Assembly: GCA_965369605.1 (NCBI GenBank)
Contig: CBDURE010000030.1
Coordinates: forward strand, 1-28,874
Length of the DNA stretch: 28,874 bases
From: JAGGVT01 sp965369605
Lineage (GTDB): Bacteria; JAJVIF01; JAGGVT01
Direction of reading: 5' to 3'
Under the pieces are notes generated by a model. It had not been told where the DNA came from, did no database searches, and saw only the letters and a list, made by a program, of their open reading frames with translations. This document shows, in pieces, positions 15,337-23,269 of this stretch (the stretch's first letter is position 1; the number at the start of each line of letters is the position of its first letter). Made by a program: the position numbers and the translations under genes.

Positions 15337-16089
15337 ATGAACGGTATCAAGGAAATTCTGAAGAAGCTTATTCCTGCAAAGTGGCACGAGCGGCTGGTGT
15401 TGATTTTCAAGTACTACGGATTTCAATACACCTGCCCGTGCTGCGGTGGGCGATTCAGGCGGATGCGCTCGGCTGGTTCTCCGTTGCGTACTAACGCGCA
15501 ATGTCCAAGGTGCCAGTGCTTTGAACGCCATCGACTTTTGATTCTCTATCTGAAAAACAAAACCGGATTTTTCAAGGACAATTTGAAAGTTCTGGATATC
15601 GCTCCGATGGAGTTCTTTCAAAAGATATGCAAAGACGCTCGAAATCTCGATTACACAAGCGCTGATATTTCATCCCCGCTCGCGATGATGCATTTCGACC
15701 TGACGGATATCCCGCTGCCGGATAACCGGTTCGATTGCATCATTTGCTATCACGTTCTCGAACATATCCCGGACGACATGAAAGCGATGAGGGAGTTGTA
15801 TCGTGTGCTCAAACCGGGCGGATGGTCGATTCTGCAGGTTCCGATTGATGTAAATCGCCAGAAGACATTCGAGGACCCAAGCGTTACATCGCCGGAGGAA
15901 CGTAAAAGGCTATTCGGACAGGATGATCATGTCAGATTGTACGGCATCGATTTTCAGGACAGATTAACCAAAGTCGGATTTACTGTCAGGATAGAGGATT
16001 ATCAAAAGGAACTGACATCTGACGAGATAAAAAAATATTGCCTGCTCGAAAAAGAGGATATTTACGTCTGCGCAAAAGAGCAGCTTTAG
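15337..16089 (+). CDS. Class I SAM-dependent methyltransferase with an N-terminal zinc ribbon
   Basis: A 250-residue protein. Numbered from the upstream GTG, Cys34, 36, 37 and Cys57, 60, 62 (CPCC and CPRCQCFERHR) form a zinc-ribbon module. The methyltransferase_11-type fold follows: motif I reads VLDIAPMEF, where most family members have DxGxGxG, so the glycine loop is altered; then TSADIS, FDLTDIPLPDNRFDCIICYHVLEHI (motif for acidic loop and post-motif) and ELYRVLKPGG. Proteins with this architecture are common near cell-surface glycan genes, but the substrate is unknown. ATG 15337 or GTG 15334 may start it; neither has a clear RBS. Its last 4 bases overlap the last 4 of the convergent lipoprotein gene. 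Confidence 0.85.
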   Translation: MNGIKEILKKLIPAKWHERLVLIFKYYGFQYTCPCCGGRFRRMRSAGSPLRTNAQCPRCQCFERHRLLILYLKNKTGFFKDNLKVLDIAPMEFFQKICKDARNLDYTSADISSPLAMMHFDLTDIPLPDNRFDCIICYHVLEHIPDDMKAMRELYRVLKPGGWSILQVPIDVNRQKTFEDPSVTSPEERKRLFGQDDHVRLYGIDFQDRLTKVGFTVRIEDYQKELTSDEIKKYCLLEKEDIYVCAKEQL

Positions 16090-17633
16090 ATTCTGCAGGA
16101 ATCTGAGTGAACACCGTATGGCAGTTCCAGCTTTACATAAATTTCCTTTTCACGAGTCGGCAAATCATCCTCGAATTCAAACAAATATCCATGAATATCA
16201 TGTGTAATGGATTTCAATTTCGGCAACGGTGATTTATCCTCACAATCGAATTTCCAGTTATCGGGATTCAGCATATCCTCGATGTCAATAACCACATGCG
16301 GGGTATTCTCGAATACTGGATTAGTATGGCATCCGGGATATCGTATTTCACATCCCAAATCATTATCGGTAAAAAATGCGTTGATACGATACTTGTTCCT
16401 TTGCGGCCTGTGCGTTTTTTCATCGACAGGGAATCCGGAACTACCCAGTTTGATACACTCAACCTCCGGGACCTTAAACGTTGCTTTTCTTATGTATGTG
16501 TTGCCGTCACCCGGTGTTAGATGAAGTTCAAAAGAATGTTCACTGCCGGGTTTGAAGAAACTTCGCTTTATATAATATCCGGTGCATGTATCATATTTGA
16601 AATGTCTGTCTCTAAATTGGCTGAATCTAAAACTCTGCGTAACATCTTCATTATTGATAATCACTTTGACAATATCACTCATCGCAAAATCACCGGATGG
16701 CACAAAGCAATTGAATGTGAAATCAGGAGGATTGGAATTATTTTCGTTACTTGCATCCAGCCCTAGAAAAAGCACAACGTCATTTGGAAATGGTCGAATA
16801 TTACCAATAAGTTGCTTCAACCTCTCCTCGACACTTACATAATACTGACCACCGATTAAGTTAACCTGATTCGGAATTCTTGATGGATTGGATTCATCTA
16901 AAACCACACATCGTCCGATTGGAAGCAGGGTTTCATCATCAATCTCCACCTCTTTACCTGTCTGGCTGAAGTCGAATCCTGCGGATTTCATTTCACTTAT
17001 TTGGTTTTTCGGCAGCGAGAAAGGAATTTCTCTGGACAGCACGGTGCCATCTTTCGCGCTCAGAGAGATTTTAAGCATATGATCAACGTTTGTATTAATA
17101 AATCCTTTTGGATTAAAAACGCCCTGAACAACAGCGAATTTTACATGAAGCCTGTTACTCCTGCTGCTGCGGAAATAAACCTGTTGCGTGATGTCTCTAT
17201 CATCAAGATAAGCTTTGAATATGGCTTCCGGTATAAACTCTCGCGTATCCGGCGCGGCGAATGAAAAGAGAATGGCTTTTGTATATGGTGTCGGACACCG
17301 TTCAGGCTGTTCTATTATTTCGCTTTTGATAAAGTATATATAATCATCAGGAAATCTGTTGTCCTTAATGACGTCTTTAACTGATTTCTCCAGCTCACGC
17401 TGAATATTCTCATGCATGATGTAATAACCGTGCTTTTGATATTCAGGAATATACTTCCTTGCGTCCTCCGGGATTTCAATTTTAATCCACAGCCCATCCT
17501 CAAGAGAAACAGGATTATTGGATGTGTTTTGTTGCTTTATTGTTTTGTGTATCTTATTGTAATATTGGCATGAGGTAGTTAACAGAAGGACAATAAAAAG
17601 AAGGAGGAATAGATATATTTTGTTTACAGTCAT
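16086..17633 (-). CDS. Lipoprotein with internally duplicated beta domains
   Basis: A 515-residue lipoprotein: signal peptide with lipobox LTTSC (Cys22). I see two copies of an unrecognised unit of about 150 residues, roughly 75-235 and 265-415. Matching landmarks are FPDDYIYF versus FPNDVVLF, DDRDITQQVYF versus NNEDVTQSFRF, NPKGFIN..HMLKISL versus KPGSEHSFELHL, and SAGF versus SSGF after the last strand. Each unit contains an Ig-like beta-sandwich pattern. A third, divergent segment (about 420-515) completes the protein. RBS GAGGAG lies 7 bases before ATG 17633. Function unknown; likely an exported binding or scaffold protein. It converges on the methyltransferase gene with a 4-base overlap and no terminator between. 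Confidence 0.8.
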   Translation of the reverse strand: MTVNKIYLFLLLFIVLLLTTSCQYYNKIHKTIKQQNTSNNPVSLEDGLWIKIEIPEDARKYIPEYQKHGYYIMHENIQRELEKSVKDVIKDNRFPDDYIYFIKSEIIEQPERCPTPYTKAILFSFAAPDTREFIPEAIFKAYLDDRDITQQVYFRSSRSNRLHVKFAVVQGVFNPKGFINTNVDHMLKISLSAKDGTVLSREIPFSLPKNQISEMKSAGFDFSQTGKEVEIDDETLLPIGRCVVLDESNPSRIPNQVNLIGGQYYVSVEERLKQLIGNIRPFPNDVVLFLGLDASNENNSNPPDFTFNCFVPSGDFAMSDIVKVIINNEDVTQSFRFSQFRDRHFKYDTCTGYYIKRSFFKPGSEHSFELHLTPGDGNTYIRKATFKVPEVECIKLGSSGFPVDEKTHRPQRNKYRINAFFTDNDLGCEIRYPGCHTNPVFENTPHVVIDIEDMLNPDNWKFDCEDKSPLPKLKSITHDIHGYLFEFEDDLPTREKEIYVKLELPYGVHSDSCRI

Positions 17634-17662
17634 GAAAGGCTCCTCGGGTTATGAATCTTTTT

Positions 17663-17755
17663 CCCCGGTGAAGGGACACCGGGTTACATATTGCCCCGGT
17701 GAGGGGACACCGGGTTACATATTGCCCTGGTGAAGGGACACCGGGTTACATGTTA
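17663..17755. repeat. Three tandem 31-bp CCGGGTTAC-type repeats
   Basis: Units 17663-17693, 17694-17724 and 17725-17755 are contiguous and differ by only a few bases. Each contains the hairpin CCCGGTG / CACCGGG and ends GTTACAT. A partial fourth unit (TCCCGGGAAAGGGATG) follows. With no spacers between units it is not a CRISPR. Confidence 0.9.
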
Positions 17756-17820
17756 TCCCGGGAAAGGGATGTATATGGTTATTGAAATGCAATACAGTAT
17801 AGAACGAGAAAACAGCAATG

Positions 17821-19698
17821 TTACCAATTGTCATTGACGATTCTCTTGACAATCGTAACCTCGTTGCCCTTATCGTTATAGATCATTTCGTCCATTAACG
17901 ATTTAACAAGATAAATTCCGCGTTTGCCGGGTTCATAAATCTGTTCCCTGTCAAGAAAGAAAGTTGAACTGTCCCGGAGGAATCCCTTGCCTTCATCGCT
18001 GACCTGCATGCGAATCTCACTGTGGTTGTACATATACTTGACATAAACGTTCTTCGATTTATCCTCGCGGTTTCCGTGATGAATAGCGTTGGTAATCAGC
18101 TCATCTATTGAAAGGTGGAAATCGCTGATGATGTCATTTGGAATGCCGAATTTCTCCAAACTGTTGACTATCTCCGTGATAGCGCCATCTTTGGTTAAAG
18201 GCGGTATCTGCAGATAACTCCACCTTTCAGCCTCGAAACTGAAAACGGAAAACAGGATGTCATCATCATTTTGCTGTGTCGCTGATTTAAAACGTTTGAG
18301 CTGATCTCTTATGATGTTAATTATATCCTCAACTTGAAGATCGCAATTTTGCGCAAATAGTTCGGAGAGTCTCTCAATGCCGAAATATTCACCATCCGAG
18401 TTTTTATTCCAGATAAGGCCATCCGTGTAGAGAAGCAGTTTGTCATCCTCTTCAATATCCAGCGTTACAGTTTTGTATATATAATTTTCCTGTATTCCAA
18501 GAAGCGGGTTGCCATCTGATATTTCCTCCGCCACATTTTTTTTATTTCGCCAGATAATTGGATTAGGGTGTCCCGCGTTAACAAAAGTCACGTTGTCAGT
18601 ATTCATGTCAATAATGCCGATAAGGGCTGTCGCGCTGAATTGACGGCTGATATCACCCCTTTCACGGAATATCATTTCGTTTATTTCATGGGCGATATAT
18701 TCAGGATTCGGATTTTCACGGCATCGCAGGCGGAAAACAGCAAGAATCGACATCATGTTGAAACTCGCGCTAATTCCGTGCCCCTCGACATCGCCGAAAA
18801 TGAAGCAGATTTTGCCGGCGCCCAGATCCAGCAGGTCGAAGAAATCACCGCCAAGATCCTCGCAGGGCATGAATCCGGTGGCGACTTTCAAACTTCCCTT
18901 TTCAACATACTCGGGGAAGAAACTGCGTTGCAGATTCCGGGCTTTATCCAGCATCACGTTCTTTTCGTTGAGCTCATTCGCAAGTTCGTGGGCGGTGTTC
19001 TGAAGCTCTATAATATTTTCCTTGAGATTGATGCGCATCTTGTCAAGAGTTCTGCCCAGGATGCCAACCTCATCTATTTCATCAACGCAGATAACTGTAT
19101 CAAGATCGCCTGTTGCGAGGTTCTCAGCGGAAATTGTCAGTTTCTTGATTGATTTCAGGATTCGCGGCGCCATTAGAAAAGCAAGAAAGATAAGCAGGAA
19201 TGGTATCAGCAACACTTCCGGCTTGGCGAAAAAGGCTTTGTAAAATCGGCCAGGATTTATGTAACCTTTTGACAGGTCTTTTTTCGTGTCAGGGTCAAGG
19301 CGAGTGATATAGATTGAATCACCCTCAGAGATATGCAGAATGCTGTTGTAATGATCAAAAATGCATTTTTCAAATTCCTCTTTGTTGAGGTGCTTTCTGT
19401 ATTGCTCCTTAAGGTCTATCGCAAGCGACTCGCCAACGTCAGGATGATTTAGCGCAACTTCATCAGCTGCGGAATCGATAGCGGAATCCAGAATAGGCTG
19501 GATTCGCTCGGATGGCAGCTGGATATTTTCCATCATGTCGCCATCCCGGAAATTATCCAGCATCAATTCCTCGCCTGCCATGTAGAAAAAGGTCACAGCG
19601 AGTGCAATAACCAGGAAGAAAAGCAGGAAAACCTCAACCAGCGCTCTTCTCAGACCGGGCTTAAGAACAAGTTTGGCATATTGCTTGACAGGTCTCAT
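17821..19698 (-). CDS. Membrane SpoIIE/RsbU-type phosphatase fused to an RsbW-like kinase domain
   Basis: A 625-residue membrane signalling protein. Layout: TM1 (23-40), an extracytoplasmic sensor of about 120 residues, TM2 (161-177), HAMP (178-230), a coiled linker (230-260), a PP2C/SpoIIE phosphatase domain (268-488) and a GHKL ATPase domain (495-622). The metal-binding motifs GGDFFD (283-288), GDVEGHG (302-308), YTDGL (424-428) and NDDDIL (477-482) are present. The ATPase part has the N-box DELITNAIHHGN (532-543), DEGKGF (568-573) and GKRGIYLVK (591-599). Such proteins dephosphorylate a STAS antagonist, and the kinase-like part may phosphorylate it or bind a sigma factor; that both halves work on one STAS protein is inference. 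It starts 45 bases after the upstream deacetylase gene, so they are probably co-transcribed. Confidence 0.92.
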   Translation of the reverse strand: MRPVKQYAKLVLKPGLRRALVEVFLLFFLVIALAVTFFYMAGEELMLDNFRDGDMMENIQLPSERIQPILDSAIDSAADEVALNHPDVGESLAIDLKEQYRKHLNKEEFEKCIFDHYNSILHISEGDSIYITRLDPDTKKDLSKGYINPGRFYKAFFAKPEVLLIPFLLIFLAFLMAPRILKSIKKLTISAENLATGDLDTVICVDEIDEVGILGRTLDKMRINLKENIIELQNTAHELANELNEKNVMLDKARNLQRSFFPEYVEKGSLKVATGFMPCEDLGGDFFDLLDLGAGKICFIFGDVEGHGISASFNMMSILAVFRLRCRENPNPEYIAHEINEMIFRERGDISRQFSATALIGIIDMNTDNVTFVNAGHPNPIIWRNKKNVAEEISDGNPLLGIQENYIYKTVTLDIEEDDKLLLYTDGLIWNKNSDGEYFGIERLSELFAQNCDLQVEDIINIIRDQLKRFKSATQQNDDDILFSVFSFEAERWSYLQIPPLTKDGAITEIVNSLEKFGIPNDIISDFHLSIDELITNAIHHGNREDKSKNVYVKYMYNHSEIRMQVSDEGKGFLRDSSTFFLDREQIYEPGKRGIYLVKSLMDEMIYNDKGNEVTIVKRIVNDNW

Positions 19699-19743
19699 TT
19701 GTTACTTGCGGAAACGACAAAACCCCAATTATATCGAGAGCGA

Positions 19744-20529
19744 TTATTTCAGGTCGCGCCAGTTAGTTAATTCGATGCCTTCTTTCTTAATTAAAGCGCG
19801 TAATTCAGGATTTATCAAGACATTAAATTCGGTGAGACGTTCATTCGCATATCCTGAAATCTCGCCAAGTTCATCCGACAATTCTCCAGGATGGCACATA
19901 AGCTCAGTCACACCATCAGATGTATCGGCTAAAATGCTTGATAAGTTTTGAAGATTTATTGAATCAGTGCCGAAAAAACGGCTTTCGAAATAATCAGTTG
20001 TTCTTACACCTCTTGAGCGAACTTTTTCTCCCATCTCGGGATTAATGGTTCGAAGCGCCAAATCTTGTGACAGGGCACTAACTATGATTACATCCAGCAC
20101 CTTTGGGTCAGCGTGTATGTGATGATGAGTATCAAGATGAGTCGCATTCAGGTCGTAACCCCAAAAATGTCGAATCTGAGTTTCCATCTCAAGGAAAATT
20201 TCCTCAACGGGAACATCATCGAAACTAACAACCCCATCATCATTAACCGGCCTTTTCTCTGTCCTGCGCTTGTGAAAATAACCATCCTTATCCACAAGAT
20301 GCGGAATTCGCTCTTTCGGTAGAATCGATTTGCCGACTGTCAGATTCAGGTGGATTCCGATATCAAGGCTGGGATTTTCCAGAAGCTCGATTATATCCGC
20401 CCTTTGGGCAAGGTTAATCATTACTGATGCGGATGTTACAACGCCATCCTGATGCGCCCGGATTATTCCCTTTGAGACAGACCGGGTCAACCCATAATCA
20501 TCAGCGTTTATAATCAACTGCTTAGCCAT
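19744..20529 (-). CDS. YdjC/ChbG/HpnK-family carbohydrate deacetylase
   Basis: A 261-residue metal-dependent hydrolase that removes acetyl groups from N-acetylated sugars or related compounds. Metal-site landmarks: LIINADDYGL (5-14; Asp10/Asp11), GIHLNLT (58-64; His60) and THLDTHHHIHADP (130-142). The later ELMCHPGE motif carries another conserved His. ATG 20529 is preceded by AGGA 5 bases upstream, and it gives the normal N-terminus; the longer ORF from 20586 adds 19 unrelated residues. Substrate is unknown: ChbG acts on chitobiose, HpnK on hopanoid intermediates, and no such genes are nearby. It is followed closely by the phosphatase gene on the same strand. Confidence 0.88.
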   Translation of the reverse strand: MAKQLIINADDYGLTRSVSKGIIRAHQDGVVTSASVMINLAQRADIIELLENPSLDIGIHLNLTVGKSILPKERIPHLVDKDGYFHKRRTEKRPVNDDGVVSFDDVPVEEIFLEMETQIRHFWGYDLNATHLDTHHHIHADPKVLDVIIVSALSQDLALRTINPEMGEKVRSRGVRTTDYFESRFFGTDSINLQNLSSILADTSDGVTELMCHPGELSDELGEISGYANERLTEFNVLINPELRALIKKEGIELTNWRDLK

Positions 20530-20647
20530 GGCATCCTGAGATTTCTTGATAAATGTATTTTGTATATTAGCATAGAGAATGTACAATTTTAACTGAATGG
20601 TGATTTTTAAACTGACTTAATTCGATTTTATCCGTAGGAGACTAACA

Positions 20648-21142
20648 ATGAAAGCGCTTACGAGAATCGCGATTTCACTTTTTATGCTGTTCACGTTGAT
20701 TCTGCCGTTCGGATGTAATGATTCAAACGACGAGAAGAATCCCAATATGCTTCTTGAGATGATTGACCTGATTAATGCCGAGCGAAGCACAAACAGCGTG
20801 CCGGCACTTACTCATAATCTCGACCTTTCCCATGTCGCGCAGCTGCATGCCGAGGATATGGTCGCGCGTAATTTCCTTGAGCATATTAATCCCGATGGCC
20901 ACGATTATTTCTGGCGCGTAACCGATGCCGGAATCGCCTATATCGGTTTGGGTGAGAATGTATCCGCCGGACATTTCGATATGAAAGCGGCGCATGACGC
21001 TTTCATGCTTTCGCAAGTGCACCGTGACAATATTCTGCAGGTTGTAGCACAGGATATCGGCGTGGGCATTGCGCAGGGAGTGCCTAATAGTGATTATGGG
21101 CAATCGTTTTACATCTGCGTTTTGTTTATGCAGAGGGATTAG
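20648..21142 (+). CDS. CAP/SCP-domain (YkwD-like) lipoprotein
   Basis: A 164-residue lipoprotein with lipobox PFGC (Cys23) and one CAP domain (about 35-160). CAP signatures: INAERSTNSVPALTHNLDL (42-60), HAEDMVARNFLEHINPDG (67-84), GLGENVSAG (100-108) and SQVHRDNIL (122-130). The classical cavity residues His79, Glu103 and His125 are present. Bacterial YkwD-type proteins are exported and little characterised; roles in surface binding or proteolysis have been suggested. RBS TAGGAG lies about 8 bases before the ATG. It diverges from the deacetylase gene, sharing a 118-base intergenic region. No terminator is obvious downstream. Confidence 0.9.
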   Translation: MKALTRIAISLFMLFTLILPFGCNDSNDEKNPNMLLEMIDLINAERSTNSVPALTHNLDLSHVAQLHAEDMVARNFLEHINPDGHDYFWRVTDAGIAYIGLGENVSAGHFDMKAAHDAFMLSQVHRDNILQVVAQDIGVGIAQGVPNSDYGQSFYICVLFMQRD

Positions 21143-21222
21143 TTTTTCCAGTGCCTGACGCTTATATCAGCGTTATATAAATACATAATCGTCGCGTCTT
21201 AATAAAATGCTAGAGGGGTGTC

Positions 21223-21254
21223 ATTCCGACATTCGCACAGCGAATGGTCGGAAT
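21223..21254. repeat. Palindromic intergenic repeat (GTCATTCCGAC type)
   Basis: Arms ATTCCGACATTCG (21223-21235) and CGAATGGTCGGAAT (21241-21254) around a 5-base loop, with one bulge. It lies between two convergent genes. It has no T tract, so I treat it as a repeat rather than a terminator. Confidence 0.65.
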
Positions 21255-21322
21255 CCCTTTAAGGAGATTGCATCGAATACGTCTTTCAGGTGTCAAACAC
21301 CAGCTTTTTAAAGGTTTCTTAA

Positions 21323-22726
21323 CTACTCATTTCGCCACTCTTGCGCAATCTCAGGATATTTCTTGAACATTTCGCGGAAGTAGTCCTTTATTTCCTTCAG
21401 GCGTTCTGCTGATTTCGCCTCCATTCTCAAAACCAGTGCAGGGACATTTGAACTGGCGCGTGCAAGTCCCCAGCCGTCTATCATTTTAACCCTCGCGCCG
21501 TTGATTGTATTGACATCAAGAATCTCGCCGTTACCCTCAAGCGCTTTGAAATCCTCGATAAGCCCGTCAACGACCTTGTATTTAACCTCATCCGCGCAAT
21601 GGACATGAATTGTGGGAGTCGCGACATAATACGGCGTCTCGTCAATAATCTCCGACACTTTTCTGTCATCGGCTGCGAGGTATTCAAGCAGTTTGAATCC
21701 GGAGTAAGCTGAATCATCGAAACCGTACCAGTTATCCATGAAGAAAATATGTCCGCTCATTTCACCTGCGAGCGCGGCTTTTTCCTCGTGTAATTTCGCT
21801 TTGATATGCGAATGTCCGGTTTTCCACATAATTGGCGTACCGCCGTGCGCGAGTATATCCTCCGCGAGAGCATCCGAGCATTTGACATCGAAAATTATCT
21901 TCGCTCCGGGTTTTTTCTTGAGAATCGATCTCGACATGAGAATCATGTATCGGTCGGGCCAGATAATGCCGCCTTTTTCATCTACCATTCCCAGACGGTC
22001 GCCGTCGCCGTCGAATCCAAGCCCCAGATCGGAGCTAGTTTCAATAACCTTGTCGCCGAGGATTTTCATGAAATCGAGTTCAGCCGGATCGGGGCTGTGG
22101 TTGGGGAAATTTCCGTCCGGTTCGCAGAATAGTTCGACAATCTCGAATCCCGCCGCGCGATACAACTCGGGAGCGAATAATCCCGCTGAACCGTTCGCGC
22201 AATCGATAACAACCTTGCGTTTTCCAGTTACATTTATTCTTTTAAGGACATCCTCTTTATATGCTGGAAATACGTCCACCTTTTCAGATTTACCGTTGCC
22301 CTGTGCGAATTCCTCTGTTTCGGTGTATTTTTGAATTTCATCAAGTTCTTTGCCGATTAGCGTATAACTTTTACCGAATGCCAGCTTGAATCCGTTCCAC
22401 TCTTTGGGGTTATGGCTCGCGGTAATCATTACGCCGCCCGGACTGTCGAAATAATACTGTCCCCAGTACATAAGCGGTGTCATAGTGAGTCCGATATCAT
22501 AAACATCAACACCAGTGGACAAAAGCCCGTTTATCATAGCGGCCTGAAACGCGGGTCCGGTCAGGCGGGCATCATAACCCACGACCGCTTTGTCCGCGTT
22601 GCGTTTGCGTAAAAAAGTGCCGTACGCTTTCCCCAGCAGTTCAACCACTTCCGGGCTTAGCTGCGAGCCATCCGCGATTCCTCTGATGTCGTATTCTCTG
22701 AATATGCTTTTTTCAATTTGTGCCAT
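21323..22726 (-). CDS. Phosphomannomutase/phosphoglucomutase
   Basis: Interconverts hexose 1- and 6-phosphates (mannose and/or glucose), supplying sugar nucleotides for envelope glycans. The length, 467 residues, is normal for the alpha-D-phosphohexomutase family. Motifs: FREYDIRGI near the start, active serine loop ITASHNPKEWNG (101-112; Ser104), metal loop GFDGDGDRLG (237-246), sugar-binding loop GEMSGH (321-326), and the phosphate-binding region RASSNVPALVLR near residue 425. GEMSGH together with ASSNVPALVLR is typical of dual-specificity AlgC/ManB enzymes. ATG 22726 has GGTGAG upstream. It is convergent with the CAP gene. Confidence 0.95.
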   Translation of the reverse strand: MAQIEKSIFREYDIRGIADGSQLSPEVVELLGKAYGTFLRKRNADKAVVGYDARLTGPAFQAAMINGLLSTGVDVYDIGLTMTPLMYWGQYYFDSPGGVMITASHNPKEWNGFKLAFGKSYTLIGKELDEIQKYTETEEFAQGNGKSEKVDVFPAYKEDVLKRINVTGKRKVVIDCANGSAGLFAPELYRAAGFEIVELFCEPDGNFPNHSPDPAELDFMKILGDKVIETSSDLGLGFDGDGDRLGMVDEKGGIIWPDRYMILMSRSILKKKPGAKIIFDVKCSDALAEDILAHGGTPIMWKTGHSHIKAKLHEEKAALAGEMSGHIFFMDNWYGFDDSAYSGFKLLEYLAADDRKVSEIIDETPYYVATPTIHVHCADEVKYKVVDGLIEDFKALEGNGEILDVNTINGARVKMIDGWGLARASSNVPALVLRMEAKSAERLKEIKDYFREMFKKYPEIAQEWRNE

Positions 22727-23269
22727 TTTTCACTCACCCGTTTCAGGATTCAATCTTAAAGAGATTGTTTATTTTAACATAAAAGGAGACCTCTATGGAT
22801 ATTGGAATAATTGGATTCCGGGTCAAGCCCGGAATGACAAACGACTGTCATTCCGGCGAAAGGGACTGTTGGAAAAGGTGAGTTTCCACCGTAATCCGGA
22901 ATGCCTTTATATAAAAATGTGAATCTACTTTGCAACGTTCGCAGGCATTCCGGGGGTTTCGCATAAATAGCCACCACCCCGGCATGCCTGCCAGATTTGT
23001 ATGGATTATTCACTCTCTCTACAAAGGCATGACCGGGTTACGGTGGAAACTCGGCTTTTCCGACAGCCCCGAAAGACGGAATCCATTTTCCCTTCAGAGA
23101 GTTTCTCTCATATTAAATCGGCAATTTGTGGTTGTCTGATTAGGAATATTTTTATTTTAATCATTTTCGCGTGGGATTAAATCCAATACACACTAAACGG
23201 GGCCTAAACGGCGATTTTATTAACGGTAATAGTGTTTACCGGAAATTTCATTTTGGCCGGAGGGTTTTG
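22727..23269. other. Gene-free region dominated by a hairpin element
   Basis: Holds a small palindrome (22813-22838, ATTCCGGGTCAAGCCCGGAAT type) and the long inverted-repeat element at 22847-23086. Small ORFs on both strands across it (for example 22774-23013 and 22930-23139) mirror one another through the palindrome and are not genes. From 23100 to 23269 it is AT-rich upstream sequence of the pentapeptide gene. Confidence 0.65.
22847..23086. mobile_element. MITE-like long inverted-repeat element 1
   Basis: Arms of about 62 bases, 22848-22909 and 23023-23084, are imperfect reverse complements sharing GAGTTTCCACCGTAA. Inside, GCAGGCATTCCGGGG (22941-22955) pairs with CCCCGGCATGCCTGC (22977-22991) with one mismatch, so nearly the whole 240 bases can fold into one hairpin. 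The left end (GTCATTCCGGCGAAAG.. CTGTTGGAAAAGG) matches the ends of the element at 24433-24674. No ORF with transposase features; if mobile, it would need help in trans. Confidence 0.7.

Noticed and set aside
17663..17755. Possible CRISPR array (31-bp repeats)
   Set aside because: Units are directly contiguous with no spacers, and the same palindrome occurs singly elsewhere; no cas gene is present.
18568..19152. Plus-strand ORF of 194 residues
   Set aside because: Antisense to the SpoIIE phosphatase core, whose catalytic motifs are intact.
22774..23139. Small ORFs on both strands in the element before the pentapeptide gene
   Set aside because: They resemble one another because the DNA is an inverted repeat; no RBS or protein signature.
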